From Manis javanica (lineage: Eukaryota > Chordata > Mammalia > Pholidota > Manidae), in the NCBI RefSeq assembly GCF_040802235.1, contig NC_133167.1, forward strand, positions 13,818,501 through 13,882,500: a stretch of DNA of 64,000 nt, written 5' to 3'. Within the stretch, counting starts at the first letter, position 1. Every line of letters starts with the position of its first letter. A program made the translations under genes and the position numbers. Under the pieces are notes generated by a model. The model was not told the origin of the DNA. It worked only from the letters and a program-made list of their open reading frames with translations, and made no database searches. Shown here piece after piece: positions 23,896 through 36,216 of the stretch.

Positions 23896-24173
23896 TGAAG
23901 ATTCCTGTGGCCAGGTTCTCACCTGGCCCTGGTTGGCTAGCTCACTACACATGTGTGGGCAATACATTGTTATTGACTATATAAAGAGCTCCGCCGAGTG
24001 CTCTGGGGGACACAGTGGCATGGCTGCAAGGCTGCAGGAGAGCAGAGATGAGACTGGAGTGGTGGCAGTGCTGAGGACAGAGACTGAAATGGCTGTTGGG
24101 GCAGAGGAGCCCAGAGGCGGAGACTGGCTTGCTGCATGCAGACTCGCTCTGAGTGGGCAGGATTCTAGTGATT
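23896..24173 (+). mobile_element. Inverted LTR fragment of an endogenous retrovirus
   Basis: This plus-sense copy of the LTR seen at 24182-24593 and 25673-26084 carries the TATA box CTATATAAAG near 23978. It lacks the LTR 3' end and meets the next LTR tail to tail. Confidence 0.7.
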
Positions 24174-24181
24174 GAATCCAC

Positions 24182-24593
24182 TGGCATAGGTTTCAGCCCC
24201 TGACAAGTTTGCTATGGATTCAGTGTGACCAAAGAAATGACAGTAGAATGTTCTTGGGGTGAAAGGGTTATTCCCAACTTTATTCCCACGGTGGCAGGTC
24301 AGTCACTAAAATCCTGTTCACCTAGAGCGAGTCTGCAGGCAGCAAGCCGGTGTCTGCCTCTGGGCCCCTCTGCCCACTCAGCCATCTTTTGACTCTGTCC
24401 TCGGTGCTGCCACCACTCCAGCCTCTGCTCTGCTCTACTGCAGCCTTGCAGCCCTGCCACCGTGTCACCCAGAGCACTGGGCAGAGCACTTTATATAGAG
24501 TCAATAGCAATGTATTGCCCACAGGTGTGCAGTGAGCTAGCCAACCACTGCCAGGTGAGAGTCCTGGCCGCAGGAACTCTCATTTTATCCACT
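24182..24593 (-). mobile_element. 3' LTR of a deleted endogenous retrovirus
   Basis: Close copy of 25673-26084 in the same (minus) sense, including the TATA-box region CTATATAAAG. It ends near GGGGCTGAAACC. Confidence 0.7.
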
Positions 24594-25672
24594 CAACCCC
24601 TCTCGGATTCTCTCCTCTCAATCTATGTGCCCTCAATCCTCTGCAACGGTCCCTGTGCGAGGAAGCAGGAGCACTGTGCTGAAATCCCATAATAACAACA
24701 GAGGCTACAACAACATACAAATAACAAAAATTACAACAAATTGTAATAACCCTTAAGCCTGAGGAGTTCCATTGCATCCTGGCTGTATTGAAACCAGTTC
24801 TAACAAATTATAATAACCCTCAAGCCTGAGGAGATCCATTGCCACCAAGTGGTCATCCTGGCTGTATTCAAACCAGTTCTACTCCAAGGAGTTAACCTAA
24901 AGGACCATGGGTGGGCCTTACAGTACCCACCTTCTCCAGCCCCTCTGGCAGAAAGTCTTGCAGACACACAGGTCGATCTTGTTGCTCTATCTCTGGCTTC
25001 TGCTTCATCCTCAGCGGCCTGAACCACTGCTCTGGTCTCAATTGCCACAGCTCCAGTCCAATTTCTTTCCGTCTGCTCCTGCCTTTTCAAACCACCCCAC
25101 ATCTGGGTCCTCGCGACCTTCACCCGGCCCTTTAAATCCTTCCGTCCAGAAGCAGACCCTGTTTCCTTTCGTGCTTGAGCCTGAGGACAGAAGCAGAGCA
25201 TGGATGCTCCATAGCCTGAGGAGGGGGCTGCACCTCTCCTGGAAGAACCGGTGCCGAGTCCTTCTGGCTGTCCACCAGCTTCCAGCCAGGGGGGTCTCTA
25301 CCGAGGAGGGGCCAATGCCTCCGGCACCAGCAGGGCCTCCACCCCACCTGTTCGTCAGACCTCCGCTCCTCCACTTCTGGGGCTGACGGCTGCGCTACAC
25401 CCTCCACCTGCCCTGCGGCACCTGGCAGCCTGCGTGCTGCTGCTTCTCGGGCTGCTTCCTCTCGGGCCACAGCACTTCTAGTGCCGCCATTTCAGTCAGC
25501 TTTCCCTTGGGGCAGAGGGGAGTCCTCCACACCTTACCCAGTACCACATGTCCACAGGTGACACTCGAACGTCTCCCCGTCCACAGGTGCAGCTGAAGCA
25601 CTCCTTCCATGAGGGCAGCCTGTTCTTTTTCCTTAGTCACCAATGAACCCTGCTGACTGTCACCAATTGTCT
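24594..25672 (-). mobile_element. Remnant internal region of the endogenous retrovirus
   Basis: About 1.08 kb between two like-oriented LTRs, far shorter than a provirus, so gag, pro, pol and env are mostly deleted. The part next to the 5' LTR is GC-rich with short broken ORFs and no domain I can name. An imperfect tandem duplication lies at 24735-24801 and 24802-24880. No intact viral gene is present. Confidence 0.6.
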
Positions 25673-26084
25673 TGCCAATGGGTTTCAGCCCCGGGCAAGT
25701 TCACTATGGATTCAGTGTGATCAAAGAAATGACAGTAAAATGTTCTTGGAGTGAATGAGTTATACCCAATTTTGTTTCCATGGTGGCAGGTCAGTCACTA
25801 AAATCCTGTTCACCCAGAGCGAGTCGGCCTGCAGCAAGCCAGTCTCTGCCTCTGAGCCTCTCTGTCCCCGCAGTCGCCTTGGTCTCTGTCCTCAGCACTG
25901 CCACCACTCCAGCCTCTGCTCTGTTTTCCTGCAGCCTTACAGGCCCGCCACCATGTTGCCCACAGCACTGGGTGGAGCTCTTTATATAGAGTCAACAGCA
26001 ACGTATTGCCCACACGTGTATAGGGAGCGAGCCATCCAGGGCCAGGTGAGAATCCTGGCCACAGGAACTTCTATTTTATCCACA
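25673..26084 (-). mobile_element. 5' LTR of a deleted endogenous retrovirus
   Basis: 412 bp in minus sense, beginning TGTGGATAAAATAG and ending ACCCATTGGCA (TG...CA), with a TATA box on the minus strand near 25985. Strong similarity to 24182-24593 identifies the pair as LTRs. Confidence 0.7.
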
Positions 26085-28840
26085 GCAAGACACTGGGATA
26101 TACAGCTAAGTTGGAATACTTCATTTTCCAAAAATGAGTTGAAAAGCTGCTCTCTGAAATATAAAATAAATAAAATGCCTCCCTCCCATCCCTCCCAAAA
26201 GTGAAGAGAGCTGCTGCCCAGGCCCTCAACACCAGGGTCATGTGGTATTCTGCCTTCCCACCTTGGTGCTTTTCAGAGTCAGCGCTTGATCAACATCATC
26301 CCATTGGCTTCTGGGAAGATGTCAGAAGGACGGGGCCCTGAGCATCTTCCTCATGCAGGATTCAGACTCGTGCTTACTGTCAGAAGTACACCTGGCAATC
26401 TGGCCCTCAGCCCCTCTGCAAGAATCCTTGAATCACCGGGAGACGCAGGAAATTCTAGTTGAACTTAGTAACCACAGACAAAGCTGGAAGTAATTCTTCA
26501 GTGGATTCGTGCCAGATAATTCTGGCAGAGAACATCCCTAATGGAACCCAGTGAATTAGCAGAAAACACATTACACACCCCAGATAGATGATCTAACTGG
26601 TCACTGCATATCCCTGTCTCACAAAAACAAGAGCCCAGAGCAAAGAGATCACAGGATGGATGGAAGAGAAAATTCTTCTTTGAAATTATGGCCCTGGGGC
26701 AGTTTCTAAACCTGTCAAGACGTGGAAAAGGAAACAACCTTTACAATAACATCAGGCCAAAAGGATGTGGTAACAGCTTCAGAACCATTCAGAAGTTCAG
26801 TATCAACAGCTCCTTATGAAAAGCGTTTTCTCTGGCCACAAATGACCATTGGGGCATACTCCTTTGCATAAGCTCTGTCATCTAAACATCTGACCTCAGC
26901 AATTATAGCCAAATCATCTCGGTGGTTTGTTTCATGGAATTCTCAGCAGTAATAGTGGAAATATATAATTCTAAAGGTCCCATGGTCTATGCAGATTTGA
27001 ACAAAGACAGTTGTACTATTCTGTTTTTGTTTGACTACTTGATCTTTGGACTAGCTGCTGGAATATCATGTCAACGTGGCATAGTATTCAGGAAAAAATG
27101 GGCTTTCAGGGTCTCCCATAAACTTCAGCTAAGATTTTCAACTGTCTAGCTGTCTAGGAAAGAGAGCGTGGATTCATAACAGTAATCAGACAAATGGCAA
27201 AGATCCTTATCACAGTGGCCTGCTTAGCGCTAAGAAAGTCTGAACTTTAATTGCTGGAATTACTCACAGTACCAGGAAAGGGCCAACGAGGGGATACACC
27301 TTCCTCCCGGAGAGAACCATTTCTCAGGTAAACTTTCCCTCAGCAGGGCCAGATGTGTTCCTGGCATTTTACTGAAGTGAAGGTTCTCAGGGACAAGGAC
27401 GCACCGTGGGGCGGAATGTGGAAGGTCTTCTAACACGACCTGTGTAGTAGTAAGATGCCTTCCTCTTCCTTTCTCCTCAGTCTCCTGCTTCCGTTTCCCC
27501 CCTCTACTGTCTTTGACCTTATCTGACAGAAAATGAGTCCCTGGGTTGCTTGCAAATCAGCTTCACCTTTTAAGGTGCAGATATGCTTGTCCTGATTTGA
27601 AACAACAAAGTGTGTTGTTTCCTATAGAAACATGCAGAGTATCACTTGTGTCGTATCTCCTGTGTTTACTTGTAATAATAGTGGCACTAAGTTCAATCAA
27701 CTACTTATTATTCAAAATACAGATCAAATTCACTTTTCAAAGTATAGCTAGTTTCCCAAATGAGCCCCATTTGCTCTCATTCCCAGTGACTTAATATTTC
27801 CTTTACTTGGGTATTATTTCGATAACAATAACAAATACATAGCTATATGTCAATGTCTATATATAATATATAAGCCCTTCTGCAAATCCCACAAAGTTAC
27901 TTAATATGACTTAACATTCTTTATTTATGGATTCAATGTTAAAGTTAAGTGAACTTGAAATGACAATTTATATGGCCCTGCTCTTACAGAGTCAACCAGT
28001 CTGACATGGATTACAGCACTCCTTTATTTCAGCATACACATCAAGTGTCAAGGCCAGGTTCACCTAAAGATCAAATTTCATTTCCGTCTAGCTTTCTAAA
28101 AGATGCTTGTGAACTGGAGAAGGCAAGAAGGAGAAATTTCTTCTCAAGTATGGAACATGCAGTCGTCTTATGGAGAAAATCTTTTTTATGTTCTTGGAAA
28201 CACACACGTATATACATGTGAGGAATAAAATCAATTTAAAAATACAGTTTGGACAAAGGATATTTCTCCAGCTAATGTTCCATGTAGTTATTGCTATAAA
28301 AAAATAGAGACTTTTTAGCTACACAGGTGTTCTTAGTTTGACATGTTAAATGTTTGACTTGGCCAAGAAATATTAGTCCACTTATGAAACTTTCTTACCC
28401 TGTCCTTCTCGCAGTGGACACAATATTTTGCCATCTCACAATGGGCCCTAGGGTAGTTCTAAGTACAGAAGGCTCCTGTACCCACTGGTTTATGTGCATT
28501 GGGGGGTGTTCAGAAAGGTACATGACATTAGAACAGAATCACAGGCAGGTGGACCCACGAAGAACCTTAGGGATCGTGTCCCACCCTGTCACTTGATAAC
28601 ATAACACAAGGGCACTTACCTAGAGCCACAGCATGTTAGTGACAGAGAAGGAAGGCTCCGGAGCCCCACACCCAAAGCATTTTCTCAGGCCAGAGGACCT
28701 GGCATCATGTCCAAACTCCATCACCCACTGGGGTTTCCTTGGGCAAAGTTCTTAGCCCCTCTAAATTCCAGTTTCCTATGGGACAAAAATGGTACTGACC
28801 TCATAGGGCTATTTCAAGAACTAAATGTCATGGCATACAT
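26085..28840. other. Intergenic, no gene recognised
   Basis: A MIR-like piece is at about 28700-28835. The rest holds no feature I can support. Confidence 0.45.
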
Positions 28841-29569
28841 TGCTGGAGTCCAGCTCCCACGGGGCATGTGTTGCCCGAAAGGATGAGACGGAATCGGTGC
28901 ATGGAGAGACAGGACACAGAGTCAGATGGAGGTGGTCTCTCGACAAAGTGCAGATGACAGCTTTATTTATACCATTTTGCACAAGAATATGATTATTTTT
29001 TATTGTTCTGTTGATTAATAGGTATAGGCAAGTTTTTTTCTTTCTATTTCCTTCTAATCTATACATGGGTAGTCAAGTGTTAGACAGGTGATCTTTTTTG
29101 TTTCTTGACCTAACGTTTTCCTAGCAACATGTACTCTATTGTGTTTTATGTTTCTATGCAACGCAGTTTCTAAGTAGTGCATGTGACCACAGGAGTGTGG
29201 AGTATATGTAGCAGTGACTATGGAGTCTGTCAGCTCAGGGTGAATGAAATACAGGTCACCTACTGCCGCAGTTAGCTAGGCAGGTATCGTCATCTATATT
29301 TTTAATGCAATGGGTACATTTTATCCCCTCATACTATTTATTCCATCATAGGTAGATGCAAGATAAAGATAGAAAGCATGATTTAGTCCTGTAAGAAGGC
29401 AAGTGTAGATGATCAGGTCTGTGCCTATAGACTAGGTATTAATCCAAGTTAGACAAGGGCAACAAAACATCCACAGGTGTAGAAGATTTTGCTCAAAACT
29501 GGGGGGGGGGTGAGGTTCTAAGCCTCACCTCTTTTGACCCCCATTTCCTCACCTGATGGCCCCCCTGCA
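28841..29569 (-). mobile_element. Solo LTR, class-II (ERVK-like) endogenous retrovirus
   Basis: 729 bp in minus sense, from TGCAGGGGGGCCATCAGG to GGACTCCAGCA. It has a GGTATAAATAAAGC promoter/poly(A) region and a CTGTCTCTCC...CCCGTGGGAGC end, typical of betaretrovirus-like LTRs. No 6-bp duplication was found at its edges. The first 235 bp or so match the start of the 49795 element. Confidence 0.65.
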
Positions 29570-29573
29570 ACTG

Positions 29574-29674
29574 TACAGAGTTGTACAACCATCACCACAA
29601 CCTAATTTTAGAACATTCTCATCCCCCAAAAAGATACCCCATGCCCATTAGCAGTTATTCACTTGACCTGGGAT
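29574..29674 (-). repeat. 101-bp duplicated L1M 3'-UTR segment, copy 1
   Basis: Differs from 30876-30976 at one base of 101. The sequence is from an old L1 3' end, antisense. Confidence 0.9.
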
Positions 29675-30080
29675 CGATATATTCCTCCTGTGAGGAATCT
29701 TACCCATTTCTGGCTAACCAGCCATCTTCCAGGGCCATACAGGGAGATATAAAGCTGGTAAGTGAGAGAAAAGTAATATTCTACGAAAAGGTTAGTTTTT
29801 CACTTCTTTGCAGATTTATGCCCCGTGGCTTCCAGGCCCAGAACTTGCTGGAGTTATCTTTACTACTTAGAAGAATTATGATACTTGGTAATTCCAAATA
29901 TGAGGCACAGGTTCTAGTAAAGGGCTGTAATTAGGAAGGAAGAAGAAAAGCTATAGAAGTAGCAGATGGAAAAAACATGAGAAGATTAAGTGTCAGACAG
30001 GGTTATTCTATTCAGTATTCCCCCATAACTCTATTTCTCTAATTTTCCTATAAAACTCTTCATCACTAATTTCACTAGCA

Positions 30081-30415
30081 TTACAAAAAAGGGGGGCATT
30101 CCCACTTAGGTGGAGATGGGGTAGTCAATGTCTGACTAGCTACCTGCAGCTTTCGGTTTTTTATGCCAAGGTCGCCGTCTGGCCCCTGCGTGTTCCATCC
30201 TTCAGAAGCACTGTCCTGAAAAGCTTCTGGGAAGTTTATGTTCTCCTCCTTTCCATGCTGCTTATCAAAGGTTAGCTTAGTCTTTGGCAAAAATGCAAGC
30301 AAAAGCAAAGCCAATAGTATAATGGAGAATAACAAAATCAACGTGGGTAATAGGGGGAGCCAGCTGTGAAGGCCCCTTCTTTGTGGGGGTCTCCCTCCAG
30401 CCTGAGCTTTGCTAC
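30081..30415 (-). other. Unidentified exon-like ORF with one membrane segment
   Basis: A minus-strand frame opens upstream of 30341 (30341 itself is TTG, not ATG). It reads a Pro/Arg-rich stretch, then about 22 hydrophobic residues around LILLFSIILLALLLLAFL, then a charged tail. An AAGCTGCAG/GTAGC splice-donor-like site follows at about 30144. It could be a lone exon, an env-tail relic of the retrovirus whose LTR lies next to it, or chance. I do not recognise it. Confidence 0.2.
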
Positions 30416-30794
30416 ACAGCTAGAGTAGCATGGCTCCCACCAATACATGGAGTACTGAGCCCTGTATCTGGCACATTATGGGGGTCAATAAATACTGGCT
30501 GTTGTTTTACATGATAATAGTTATATAGTATTATAAAGTACTGGGGGTAAATTAAAACCAAACAGTATTTTACACAATAAAAAAGCAAGTCTTTCATCTA
30601 ATGAAATACTTGAGTATTGAAAACACATATTTTTGATAATGAACACCAGAAACTCCCATAGGTCTAAAAAATCAAGGCTTAAGCTTTGTCATCCTAACTG
30701 CTGGCATCAAAGGGAGGCAAGTTCACTTTTGACACATTAAAAAAAGGAATTTAGTTTTTAGCTTCTTCCATTATTTTGGCAACTGACCCGACTG

Positions 30795-31020
30795 ACTGAA
30801 ACAGCTTTATTGAGATATGATTCACAAATAAAGTTCACCCACCCGAAGTGTAGGGGTTAGGGGGCTTAGTATATTTACAGAGTTGTACAACCATCACCAC
30901 AACCTAATTTTAGAACATTTTCATCCCCCAAAAAGATACCCCATGCCCATTAGCAGTTATTCACTTGACCTGGGATTGCTACATTTTTCTACCAGTTTTT
31001 GAACATTTCTGAATCTTAGA
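30795..31020 (-). mobile_element. Old L1M 3' end, antisense, includes duplicated segment copy 2
   Basis: Contains the L1M phrase TTATTGAGATATGATTCACA and then GAGTTGTACAACCATCACCA. The part 30876-30976 is copied at 29574-29674. Confidence 0.8.
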
Positions 31021-32109
31021 GGTTTTCACTCTTATTCTGACCACAGGAGGCCAGGGCAGGTTCCTGACTCGTTTCCTCTTCCTGTCCTCGGCTCTTGTCT
31101 CATCCTGCCCCCCTGTGCTTTTCAGTTAGCTCTGGCCCTGCTTCCCATTCTGTCTTTTTCCCATCAAGAGCATTTACAGCCCTGACCTTGCAGTATGCTT
31201 TGGTACTGCTCACAATTCCGCTGCGATTCCCTTCCTTATAGGCAGCCCCAAGTTCAAGTGAATTCAGCCTTGTCACCATGTGGGAAGGAAAACCATTCCA
31301 TCCAGGTGAAACACAACACCCACACATTTATAACTTGAGCATAGAACGCATTTATTGGTCGAAATTTTACAAACCGAGGGCTTTTTAAAAAGCACACAGC
31401 AACACATACAATATAGAAAATATAACAATTCACCATCTCCTACAAAGACTGTAACAAGTAATAAACTGTTATTCCATAGTTTTGGATGATATGAAGGAAG
31501 AAGCCTCTTAGACAAATGCCTGTTTTTATTTAGAGAATTAAATTATTTCTTAGAAACACCATGACTAAGGGTCATTGTGATGCTGGAGAAATCTCAGTGG
31601 CAGTTTATGTTTTATATACAGATATACTAAAAAAGTGAGACAGTCCTTTGAACTCAGTGCATGTCTTGGAGGAACACAAGGTGGGATGGCAGAGGAAAAG
31701 GAAAAGTCAGCAGATAAATCTAACATCTCCAACAAGGTGTGATTATCACAACAGGAAAAAGGCCAGGCAGAGACACAGAGGAAGAGCTGGAAGGGACGCT
31801 GAAGGTCATTCACTCCTGTTTACACAGGCAGGAACTGAGCCCAGGTAACCCAGCCAGTTAGCAGAGGGCCAGAGGCTAATGGGTTATTTGAAACAGAAGC
31901 CTGGAGAGTACAGAGTGGCTCAGTTACGTTCTTTGCCCACCGAACGGTCTGGAATTCAACCCCAAACACCTAAGACTGAGTTGCTCTGGAAATGGAGAGG
32001 GGAGAATCATGCAGCCCCTGGGGACGCAAAGACGGCAGATTTATCTTTACTCTCAAGAGAGCTGAAGATAGTTCTTCACCAGAATATAAGAGCTATTTTT
32101 AAAAAAGCA
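31021..32109. other. Intergenic, no gene recognised
   Basis: 31260-31560 is AT-rich with several minus-strand AATAAA signals, resembling a 3' UTR but without a coding partner. A MIR-like piece is at about 31760-31870. Confidence 0.35.
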
Positions 32110-32350
32110 GCTGTGACGACCAGCTGGATGAGGCTGGGGCCGGAACGGACTCTGGGTTTGGGGCGGTCAGGGGGGTGACAGAAGTTTTGTGCCTCTGCCC
32201 GAGTAAGGGGAGGCTTTGCCCTGATTAATGACCACGTGGCCGAGAGGGCTGCTCCTCGCAGGGCCTGCCACTCGCCCCCGCGGAGCGCGCCTGGCCTCAC
32301 TCCGCTGCGCCGACACTCAAGGCTCCAGTGGCTACGTGAGTGAAAACTTG
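32110..32350. promoter_or_regulatory. Small orphan CpG island
   Basis: About 240 bp with many CpGs (for example CGCCCCCGCGGAGCGCGCC near 32272) in an AT-rich setting 4 kb past the MOGAT1 stop codon. No gene starts here that I can see. Confidence 0.55.
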
Positions 32351-33067
32351 GACGTTGCCCAGGACACATCACCGAAATAGCAATAGCCAGAGGGAAAAAA
32401 CAACAATGCGGGGGCTGCTCTCAGAAAAGGAAAACGTTCTCAGTCCCACTAAGACAGAGCTTGGTTCAGAATTGTTAAATCCCTTGCTCTAAGTGCATTT
32501 TTAATTCTACTCTTCTGTTTTGACACTTTGGTTTTCAGGGAGGATCCTTAGGGCAAAGTGATACAAACACGGGATCAGTTCTAGTCCACGTTAAACTTGA
32601 CTGAGGTTCAATCGCTTCATCTGCCAGAAGTCATAAATGGCAGACTATGAAGTCCCTTCTAGGTCTACACCTTGGCCTCGAGGACACCCGGCAGTCCCCC
32701 AGGTGAGCATCACAAGCCTTCATGGGGAGACTGCTAGAGGCCTGCTTTGCTGGGGCCAGGATCCAAACACACACAATTCACAGATTCTCCTATGGAGGAA
32801 CATCCTGGGGGCCGGCTATGGGTTGATGCAAACATCCTCCTTCCATATAAAACACTAAGGCACTAAGCTGAAGGTGTTTAGGAAAGGTTAGGTACAATAA
32901 CTAGAATGTAGGTATTACAGAAATCCTTTTGTTTTAAATATAAAAGAGCCGCTTCTGTGTTTGCCATCCTGGAGAAACCGGAGTGGTTATCTGGAAGTTG
33001 CCTTGTTTTTCTTCTTTACAAATACATATAAATTCTACTTGAACTAACTACAAATAGACATTTTATT

Positions 33068-33247
33068 GCTTAGTTTAAGAAATACAAAAATGGGAACTAG
33101 CAATCTTGGGCTAGGGGAAAAAAAACATCCAATCAATAAATTCTATTGATGTTGTCTTATCAGAGGAAAAGAAGACAGAGGGAACACACCCAAAACCTGT
33201 TTCCATAATCATCACAAACTTTGGTAATCTGCATCAGTGAGGTAGTT
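33068..33247 (+). repeat. 180-bp direct repeat, copy 1
   Basis: Matches 34479-34658 with about six differences and no gaps (roughly 97% identity). It does not match any transposable element I know. Confidence 0.9.
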
Positions 33248-34478
33248 TGGGAAGAGATGCAAAGTTACAGCTGTATGGACATTGCATCTACACTACACCT
33301 CCTAGGACAGAAATGTACCTTCTACTGAAGAGGAGGGATTTTACTTTTAGCCCAGGGCTCGCCAACATCCCTGAAGTACTGACACTGTTTTCGTAGTCTG
33401 GTGAAGGGTTTGCATAAATCATGCAGCATCCCCTTCCCCTGGTTCCAGTGGAGACAGAGCAAACCTGGCTGGTCTTCATAGGTACCCAAGCCTTAAGCTT
33501 CAATGTGAGCATAACAGACTTAGCTAGGCATAGACAATTTCCTACTTCTAGCTGCAGAACAAACAAGGTGACTCCACTTGCGCCCAGAGAACAAGGAAAA
33601 CAGGAGGAAGAAATGTCAAAATCACATAGCCTAGAAGCCCATTTTCTCAAGGCAACTAGCCAAGTTTCTCATACTGTTTTCTGGGGTTTTCTGTTGGTAC
33701 CATTTTGCTTTGCTGTTTAAATCTGATGAATAATTGGGCAGTAGATGAGAATCTTTAAGATAGATGAGATTGACATCAAACCAGACCAGTGAATACAATA
33801 TATGGCCCATATTTGTATGGTAGCAAAAATTCTTATCAAAAAATTCCTTTGCAATCTGTGGGACTTCATGGGACTTAAAACTATGCTTTGAGTTTATGAA
33901 AGAACTTCTCGTGTGGCTGGATTAGGACCTCTGGAGACCCTAAGAAAGGGAGAGATAAACTCCCCAATATGTACTTAAAAATAAGACTTTATGCATGCCA
34001 AAATTAAAGTTGTTGACATCTAGACTTTTTAAATGGCAAAGTTCTGGATAAATTCACTAGAGCAGGACTGTTCTCATTCTTTCAGTGTCTCTGCTTTTCT
34101 ACACGTGGGCTTTAGCTGCTAACTAGGCAATATGGCTGGTCTTAGATGGTCAGCTTGGCCCCCTCGCTCACCGAGTGGGAGGTTAAAATCCATACCTCTG
34201 CGAAATCACCAAAGACTATGTGTCATGAGCTTTTAATAAACGTCTCCAAAGGAATGGAATTCATGGGTTTTACAATAACTTACAAGTGTATACTTGTGGT
34301 TTTGGGCTTCAGAGCTTTATTCTGAAAGGTTGACCCCCGACCAGCTGGGGTGTAATTTTACATAAATGGTGCTCCTTTTGTACTCTTTCGGTACTGAGAA
34401 ATGCCAAAAAGAATTTATAGTTGAATTTTCTGCATCTCTTATACTAGGTTGTGTCTATTCCCTGCTTTGACAAAAATC

Positions 34479-34658
34479 GCTTAGTTTAAGAAATACAAAA
34501 ATGGGAACTAGCGATCTTGGGCTAGGGGAAAAAAAACATCCAATCAATGAATCCTATCGATGTTGTCTTATCAGAGGAAAAGAAGACAGAGGGAATACAC
34601 CCAAAACCTGTGTCCATAATCATCACAAACTTTGGTAATCTGCATCAGTGAGGTAGTT
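34479..34658 (+). repeat. 180-bp direct repeat, copy 2
   Basis: Second copy of the 33068-33247 unit, 1411 bp away. Similarity ends sharply on both sides. Confidence 0.9.
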
Positions 34659-36079
34659 GATCTGATTGCAAGGTATGGGTCAATGGACTCCCAGATTGCT
34701 CGATCAGTGTGACACCAAAGGGATGCTGGGCAAAAAAACTTAGACAGAAAAACTAAGGCTCACTTTTTCATGTGTGAAATGCTTTCCTATCAAGGCATCC
34801 CCCAGCATAATTTTGTTTGGCTGTTGCTGAAGCCAATCCAAGAGCTTGATGTTCCAAAAAAATCAGAGGCGTGAAGACAGACTACGCTTAAGGTAGAGCG
34901 TCACAGTGAGGTTGCCCCCAAATACCTGGAGTGGAGGAGTACACACACAGCCTCTAGTGATGAAGATCATGTGGACACGAGACACTCTTCTTACATACTT
35001 ACTTACTGAATAATCCCTTAATGCTCAGGGACTAATGATCAGAGATGTCCTTCTGACTTGCTCCATACAAAGGAACCTGCAGTTTTGTCCATTATGTCAC
35101 AGGACATCAGGCATAACAAATAATTTCCTTCTCAAAGTGTATCTCCACTTATTAATAAGTGTCATCCTATGGGGTAGCTTAAAAAAATCTCCAACTTATG
35201 GCAAAGTTTGTTTGTACATGCATCTATAAATACATTGTTTAAACACGTACTGGTTTTGTACCTACTAAGTGTCATGAGCTGACCCAGGGAGACATCAGTG
35301 AACAGGAGAGACAAGTCCTCTCAAAGACCTGACACTCTGGTTCACAGGAGACTCAGACAAGTCCACTCAACTGTGACCTGGACACATCTCGCTGGGAAGG
35401 GTGCTTTCTTTCATAGTTCGTCTTACTTGAAGAGCCATTTGGGAAGAAAATTAAAACCATTTCTATGGCCATGAAAACCTTTTGGAATTTCCATGTCCTA
35501 AAACATGGAAAAACACATCTCTAAAAGACCTCCTTGTCTATAGCAAATGAACACATTTCTAAGCAAATGACAAGGACGAATATTTTAAAGCATGAATAGA
35601 AATGAGGCACACTCTTATTCACATGGGTTTCCATATGGCAGATTCATCCTATTTCGAAAACTGCATAAAAATCCTGCATTACTGTATAAAAAAATGTGTC
35701 AGCTGACATGACCCGAAGGATCAAATTATCTATTTTAAAAGCAACATTATTCACTAATAAATGGTCTGTTCAGGCAGAAATAAATATAAATTATTTCTTC
35801 TAGCTCTATATGGCAAATTATTTTATACACTGTTGCCTAAATGTTCCAGATGCGCTAAACAACAGCTGTCATACTTAGCGGAAACACCACCTTAAATTAT
35901 TCTGGTATTTACTAAAAGGGTCTAACCATTTTTGGAAGCTGTCATTTTTTTTTTTGAGCAGATAAATAATGCTAAGCCTTTTCTTAGCCTGTAAAATGAT
36001 TTCACCTTCCTAAAGGAGGAATACTAAATACCTTTTATAATTATCTCCAACCTTATCCTACAGTCACCCGCTGTGGATT
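34659..36079. other. Intergenic, downstream of MOGAT1
   Basis: AT-rich. An L2/MIR-like piece lies at about 35250-35340 (CCTACTAAGTGTCATGAGCT). No gene. Confidence 0.45.
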
Positions 36080-36216
36080 TTTATTTACCACAGATATACA
36101 TTAACATCTGCCACCATAAATAAACTTGTCAGTCACAAATTTGATTCCATCATCAAAGAAAAAAATATCCTTATTTAAAATATTTATTCTCTCAACAGGA
36201 TGTTCTACGAATACAG
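36080..36216 (-). terminator. MOGAT1: candidate MOGAT1 3' UTR and poly(A) signals
   Basis: On the minus strand AATAAA hexamers occur at 36188-36183, about 30 nt past the stop codon, and at 36085-36080. Either could end the mRNA. The true cleavage site cannot be read from sequence alone. Confidence 0.4.

Noticed and set aside
24907..25470. Proline- or arginine-rich ORFs of 112-159 codons
   Set aside because: They lie in the GC-rich internal part of the deleted retrovirus, overlap on both strands, and have no recognisable protein motif.
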